Shown: piece by piece, positions 58,701 to 64,000 of the stretch | Layout: the number at the start of each line of letters is the position of its first letter | Position numbering within the stretch: position 1 is the stretch's first letter | From: Hofstenia miamia | Lineage: Eukaryota; Xenacoelomorpha; Acoela; Hofsteniidae | DNA: 64,000 nucleotides | Direction: 5' to 3' | NCBI GenBank assembly: GCA_900660155.1 | Contig: CABFPE010000346.1 | Coordinates: 404,829 to 468,828 of the forward strand | Notes under the pieces: generated by a model | The model's database searches: none | What the model saw: only the letters and a program-made list of their open reading frames with translations | Told to the model about the DNA's origin: nothing | Program-made: the position numbers and the translations under genes

Positions 58701-60310
58701 GTTGAAATTCAAATTGAATTGTTAACCTTAAGACAATAAACGTGTTATAGAGGGGCGTAGACCTGGGGTTCAACGATTTCTGGAGCAGATGTGTGCCCCT
58801 CCTGTAAATGTTTGCGTTTACTACCCAATACCAAATAATATTGAGTGTGGATTTTCACAAATGTTACCAATGAAGACAAAAATTTTCTATTGTATTAAAT
58901 TTGTGTATAGATTACCTTAAATCGTTTAGAATTGTTTTACTTTTTGAGGTTTCTTCTTAAAATTAGGGAACGCTTTCATCTCACAAAATAATAAACTTTC
59001 AAAAATCAAATAAAAAATAAGGTGCGCCTCTTCTTTTTATAAATTAACGTTTAACGTGCTTATATATTAATTTCTTGCTTAAACGTCTTTGGAATCTTAC
59101 AAAAATGTTGTCATGGATGCGTATTGTAACGTTAAGTGAGATAAATGGCGATTGTTTACTTAATTATATCTAACAACATTTTAATCTCCAGATATTTTAA
59201 TATTAACTGGGCATGGCAAAACTTGAATGCCAATTTTCACTCTACTTGACATTTTTGAAATCGATTATTGTAAGTAACCTTTACATGTAAGCAAACCTTA
59301 AGAAAAGAGAACCACAACAACATTATTTATATTTTGCTACTCTTCTACTCAAACATTTCTATATGAAAATGAAATTTGTGTTTATTTTAATGTGTATAGC
59401 TATTTTTACAAGTTCTTCAAATACCTCAAACTTTTCTTTTATGTTTTACAACATTGTACTAGTGTAAAACCTAACTACAACAATGAGTTTCTAGTGGCAT
59501 TAATAACACCAATGATTACTCCTATAGAGCCATTGAATTATTCTGAATGTAATATCACATTGTATATTTTTTACCATTATTTGCAGCTTAATACAAGAAG
59601 TATTATAGCCCTGCGGAATAACTTTCAAGAATAAAAAAAGAAACTTCTGAATATTTTTTGATTTTTAACATCTAACTAAAGAAATTGCAGTTTAATAAAA
59701 GTAGGCTTGGTCTGGGTCTCCATGTTTGAAAATATTATGTTAGGATTTTCGGCTGTTCAAAATGACACGTAAACAACTGGAGTTTCACTAAAAAATTTTT
59801 TACACGAATTTCATTTAAAATGTAAATTTCTTTTACTAGATCAAAGTATGTAATGTTTTATGGAAAAAAATACATTTCTGCATATCCAAGCAATATATTC
59901 CTTAAAATAAGAGATAATGTTTGTATTAATCTTTAAATGCATGCTTGCAACAGGCGCTGAACATACTCAGGTGGTTTAAATACCAGAAAATAAAAAATAT
60001 TCGTATTTAGAGTCATTATAATAATAATACTGTTTATTGAAATAATCATCTTTTACAAATTACATCAACTCACATCAGCCCAGAGCAAGAGGGAGTTTTC
60101 AGAAACGCTCTTTGCTTGTAGTCGACAAAATTTAGATGTTAGAAGTAATGCGCCAGACAACAATTCTGATTAAATTTTAAAAGAATGCTTTTTGTCATTT
60201 GCAAAGTTTAAGTTTTGAAGTGAATTTTACTCCTGTGTTTTAAATACCAATAAAAACATTAGGCCTAAGCCCGGTCCAGCCCGACCCAACTTTAAGCCCA
60301 GGCCAATTCC
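58701..60310. other. Intergenic, possibly inner part of the hAT element
   Basis: No gene. GC-rich strings of the type AGCCCGGTCCAGCCCGACC near 60265-60300 and a related CTCAAGCCCAGCCCTGCCC near 58538 resemble subterminal repeats of hAT elements, but no matching ends were found. Confidence 0.35.
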
Positions 60311-60317
60311 AACTCTG

Positions 60318-60895
60318 TCAGGCCTCACCTTCAGTGATGATCGCATTGCTAACAAGATCGCGGTCAACAATAAATTTGAAAGTTTTTCTCTTAATCTGCT
60401 TTCGTGTGGCAGCTTCGTTCATCAGCGATTTCCCAGAACTTACTAACACTGATGGATGTGATGCTATGGTATTCGCAAAAAACTTTGCCGCTTCTGTTCG
60501 AAACTCTCGATTCAAGGTACATAACTGGCATCATATTGAGCGTTGTGTTTCTCTGTGTTGTAGCTTTAGATGAAAAAGATAGAGAACCTGGTATACTACA
60601 ACACGGTTTTTCTTTATAGGATTAGATGACATGGTTCGTATAGTACTGTCAGTCTTCATTCTGTACCATTGAGAGACACGGACCATTTGCTGCACTTGAT
60701 GTATGGCAATCCCTTACGTACAATGTCTTCACAATTTGGCACTAGCTCCTCATAGTATAAGCATTCCATACAACCAGAATATTCGGAAGAAAGTTCCAGG
60801 CAGTGACGGCGGCTATGGGTGGGCAAGGTGGACTTGATCCACCTTGAAAAATGCAATATTAAATGGCAAGGTAATACTAATTTAATACGCCCCAA
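60318..60895 (-). other. Unassigned minus-strand frames, perhaps hAT N-terminal debris
   Basis: Two frames (60656-60895 with a CMECLYYEELVPNC segment, and 60318-60515 with EAAKFFANTIASHPSVLVSS) are less AT-rich than chance frames nearby. They lie upstream of, and in the same orientation as, the hAT ruin at 57.5-58.7 kb and could be its separated N-terminus. I see no diagnostic BED-finger or other motif, so this is only a suggestion. Confidence 0.22.
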
Positions 60896-60899
60896 TTTT

Positions 60900-62835
60900 G
60901 AATTACATAATCAGAGTCATTAACTTCTCTAACACTAATATTAGTGTTATACAACTTCATGTCAGAATATGATATTACAAAAACAATGTAGATAGCTAGT
61001 TTATTAAAATGGAAAAATATTAACAATTATTAACAAATATTACAGAAGCAAGTACAATTTGTAATGCAATTTTTTGCCGCTTAGCGTTGAGCTCCAAATT
61101 ACAATTTATCCAATCAGAATTGTTCATCAGAAGGCGTACCAAATTGTCTTCATCCACGTTTCTCTTAAAAAATACGCATGCAATATTGTAAACCAACGGC
61201 TAATCAAAAACTGAGCACGTTTGCAAAGGTGGAATAAAATGATATAGTACACCTTTTCAGAAACAAGTGCTCGAAATTAATGCAATAGTGCCTACAAAAG
61301 GTGGTAAGAGCTGTGAGACGAAATTTCTCTATTTTAACTACTCTACATTAAATATCACTTCAACAGCCTATCTCTTCAAAGCTGACCATTTTTTAAAAAT
61401 ATGCTATTTTTTTAATTTTAGTTACAGACGCCCTACAAATTTTTCAAATTGAAGAAAAAGTACCCTCGTTTCTATATTTATCGATGAAAAATAGAATGGT
61501 GCAATAACTTTCAAGATCGGATAGAAACTGACGGAACTATATGGCCTACTAAAATTAGCCTACTTTGTAAAATATTTCTAAATCATGGAGGTTTTTTTAT
61601 ATTGAGCCCATTTAATATTGTAGCTACAATTTTAAAGCTGAAGACAACTTACACCTGGTGTTGCTCTATCAAACAGTATATAGTATGCTAAAATCCACCC
61701 TTTTTACGATTTTCCAAAATACTGACAAATGATTATTTTAACTTTTTGACAAATTCTTGAATCGCATGAAAAATTAAAAACATATACCTTTCTTCTGTTG
61801 TGCCTCCCGAAGAGGTGGATCAAGTGAATGATCAAAAGCATATCATAGCATACCTACTACGATCCTATCCCAAGAAACTCAACTTCATTTTGATTTGGAA
61901 ACACTATTAAATTTCCCTTTCTTATCCTTATCCTTATTTCAACCTTCTTGAAATTCAAAATGCTAAGGATATTCAGGGTTCTATAGCTTTATCATAATGT
62001 TTTCAAAATGAATTTAAAATGGTTTTATTGTAATAAGCACAGTAGTGCCTTGCACTGAAAATATATACAAACAAAACAAACACAAACACAGCAAAGCCTT
62101 ATATATTAAATGTCATGTCAGCCCTAAGAAAATGAATCAACATCTTCAAAATCTAGATTTTTATATTTTTCGTTTCTGGTTTAAAAATGTTACTGCTTTG
62201 TTTATATAGTGGTCGAGAGATCCTTGAATTTCATTATATTTTTCATATCTTATTTATGATTGAGTTCAACCTAAATGATGAGCAAAATTTTTGATGTATA
62301 AATGTAATATTTGTTGAAAATAAAAAATTTAAGCATACTACACTTTTACATTTAGTGTGGTCCACCCTGCACATAACGCCACACGCCGGCACTGGCGTTC
62401 ATCATTCTAATAAAAGTATTCGATGTTGTTATAATCAATTTTTTTCCTTAGTGTTCTCAGTATGAATTTTATTCCTGCTTCACATAATTATTTGTAAGTC
62501 AATATAATGCAGAGGGTGTTCTATAAAGTATTATCTCTTGTTTGGAATACTAGTGGTGCCGTTTTGAGTACCTGCATATTTTTCTGTACATTATTGCAAA
62601 TATAAATACTAAATATGATTTCCATTTCAATTATCATTTAAAAGCACCAGTCGACAAAGTTTATGTACAACAACTTGCTAATATTTCAATTTATAAATGA
62701 ATGTTTCTAAAATGATGTCAGAAAATGTTGACGAATGTCCGATAACATGCGTTCTTTCAGATTTCCAGATAAGGGTTAATATTTCAAAAAGTTCCCCAAA
62801 TTTTTATATTTATGAACTTCAAAGAAAACAAAGAT
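60900..62835. other. Intergenic, nothing recognised
   Basis: AT-rich. A less AT-rich segment at 62355-62400 (GTCCACCCTGCACATAACGCCA) stands out but has no partner in the window. Confidence 0.4.
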
Positions 62836-62837
62836 AG

Positions 62838-63411
62838 CATCACATTTCTGAAAATGACATAGAAGTTGCACTTAGTATTATAATAAAATCAAGAATTTTT
62901 ACTGAACCGTCAGTTCTTTGTGAAATAAGGTAAGCAATGTTATCTGAACATTTATTGATGTGTTTGATAATGTTTAGATGATATTGACAAAATATGTTTA
63001 CTTTCTATCATATTTATCATAATTCTGAGTCATTGTGAATATGCAATCCATTGAATTCTATTACGGAAAGTTTTTCTCATAATACAACTGTAAAAATATG
63101 TAACCTCATATCATAAACTTATTGGTGAACATCAAATATGTGGAAAAATAGGCATGCATTTGGTACCCTAGCACAATATATCACAGTGCACTACAGCGTA
63201 TGGAACCCTTTGAATGTAAATTTATGTATTCATTAGTAATTCTATGCTTTTCTGAAGATTTAAATATGATATATTCAAAAGTGTGTGCAGCCTCAAATAG
63301 GAGGCCATTTTCACCTGTAATCTTTAGAATGGTTGATTAAGAGAAATCGACGAGGCCAGTTCTCCAAGAAAAGCATCAGTGACATTGTATTTGCAAACAC
63401 ATATCTGGATG
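62838..63411 (+). other. Two possible isolated exons of an unknown gene
   Basis: 62838-62929 is open (HISENDIEVALSIIIKSRIF, then SVLCEIR) and ends at AG|GTAAGC. 63328-63411 follows CTTTAG, is open in one frame (WLIKRNRRGQFSKKSISDIV, then FANTYLD) and ends at ATG|GTAAGC. Both have good splice signals, but their phases do not match each other directly, so another exon would be needed between them or at least one is spurious. Confidence 0.22.
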
Positions 63412-64000
63412 GTAAGCATTTGCTCTAGAAAAACTAGCCTATTAAAGCCAAATATATCAGTATTGATTTCTATCTGGCTAAGACTCTGCAATTACAATCA
63501 AAAGAAAATATTATATATATATCAGTACAAGGATAGAAAAATTCAAATATTTGCATTCTGATAACCGATAAGATATATCATTAGCTTAACACATAGATGT
63601 AAGTACTCTACAATTAAAATTAGCTCACAAAATAATGGGTCAGAAACTACTTAAACATTTATGCGAAATGTGCTTAATTTTGGTCAATAAAGGATGCAGA
63701 GGACAACTAATACAATGAATTTTGCACTGTTCCAAATGTATTAATGGAGTGCAATGTTCTGACGAAACCATAGTGGCTTAGTAATCATCTGTACCGGTAA
63801 TTTGTATCTGGAATTGCATTGAACATAGTTGAAGAATAATAATACTAATAGAGCACAATTTTTCAACCATTGCTGTTAGATTAATAATAAACAAAATACT
63901 GAGCAGTTTTCTAGTCTATCAATTAGTTCAGTTAAATTCAGTTTCCGTCCTGTTCAAAATCGAATTAAGATTGAGCAATTTAAATTCATATATATATATA
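63412..64000. other. Intergenic to window end
   Basis: AT-rich, ending in a (TA)n run at the window edge. Nothing recognised. Confidence 0.4.

Noticed and set aside
1-64000. tRNA, rRNA or known small RNA genes
   Set aside because: I looked for tRNA A/B-box-like segments and conserved rRNA stretches by eye and saw none I could support. A covariance-model scan would be decisive.

Overview
This is a 64 kb piece of an AT-rich animal genome, most likely an insect. The evidence is spliced genes with GT-AG introns, a Cand1 orthologue, a TUG/ASPSCR1 orthologue, a wunen-type lipid phosphatase exon, and a dense load of insect-style transposons (mariner, hAT, piggyBac, gypsy, several LINEs, probably a Penelope-like element). 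The species cannot be named from the sequence. There are two 1000-base runs of N (6883-7882 and 33994-34993) and one single N (56531). Nothing bacterial or viral was seen apart from the gypsy retrotransposon remnant.

Layout. 0.7-2.0 kb: a complete but decayed mariner. 5.4-6.0 kb: a PAP2 (wunen/LPP-like) exon that stops at a splice donor inside its catalytic motif. 8.77-13.78 kb: three DNA transposons inside one another. A TTAA-flanked element contains a hAT element, which contains a nearly complete piggyBac element. 14.5-16.8 kb: a degenerate repeat of about 1 kb in three copies. 17.5-20.2 kb: small spliced genes of unknown function, including one for a 61-residue cysteine-rich protein. 22.6-23.2 kb: a LINE fragment on the minus strand. 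26.9-29.5 kb: the 5' four exons of a TUG/ASPSCR1 gene, minus strand. 30.2-32.2 kb: an L1-like LINE ruin. 33.6-35.2 kb: a gypsy remnant, minus strand. 36.4-38.5 kb: a jockey/CR1-like LINE ruin. 40.4-41.2 kb: two unrecognised minus-strand reading frames. 46.8-47.3 kb: a probable Penelope-like fragment. 47.6 and 54.6 kb: two hAT-type MITEs. 49.5-54.0 kb: Cand1, complete, in two coding exons. 56.5-57.2 kb: the 3' end of another LINE with a (TTATC)n tail. 57.5-58.7 kb: a decayed hAT transposase, minus strand.

Host genes. Cand1 (cullin-RING ligase exchange factor) is the only complete and clearly functional gene. The TUG gene (UBX-domain adaptor of p97/VCP and vesicle tether) lacks its UBX half in any form I could find. 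The PAP2 gene is cut off by its intron or by the first gap. These genes do not form an operon or a visible pathway. Most of the window is transposon debris and featureless AT-rich DNA.

The most interesting structures are the three-layer transposon nest with recognisable target-site duplications at each layer, the Tudor-like N-terminal exon of the piggyBac transposase, the recurrence of introns of only 37-43 nt in three separate transcription units, and the small spliced genes around 17.5-20.2 kb.
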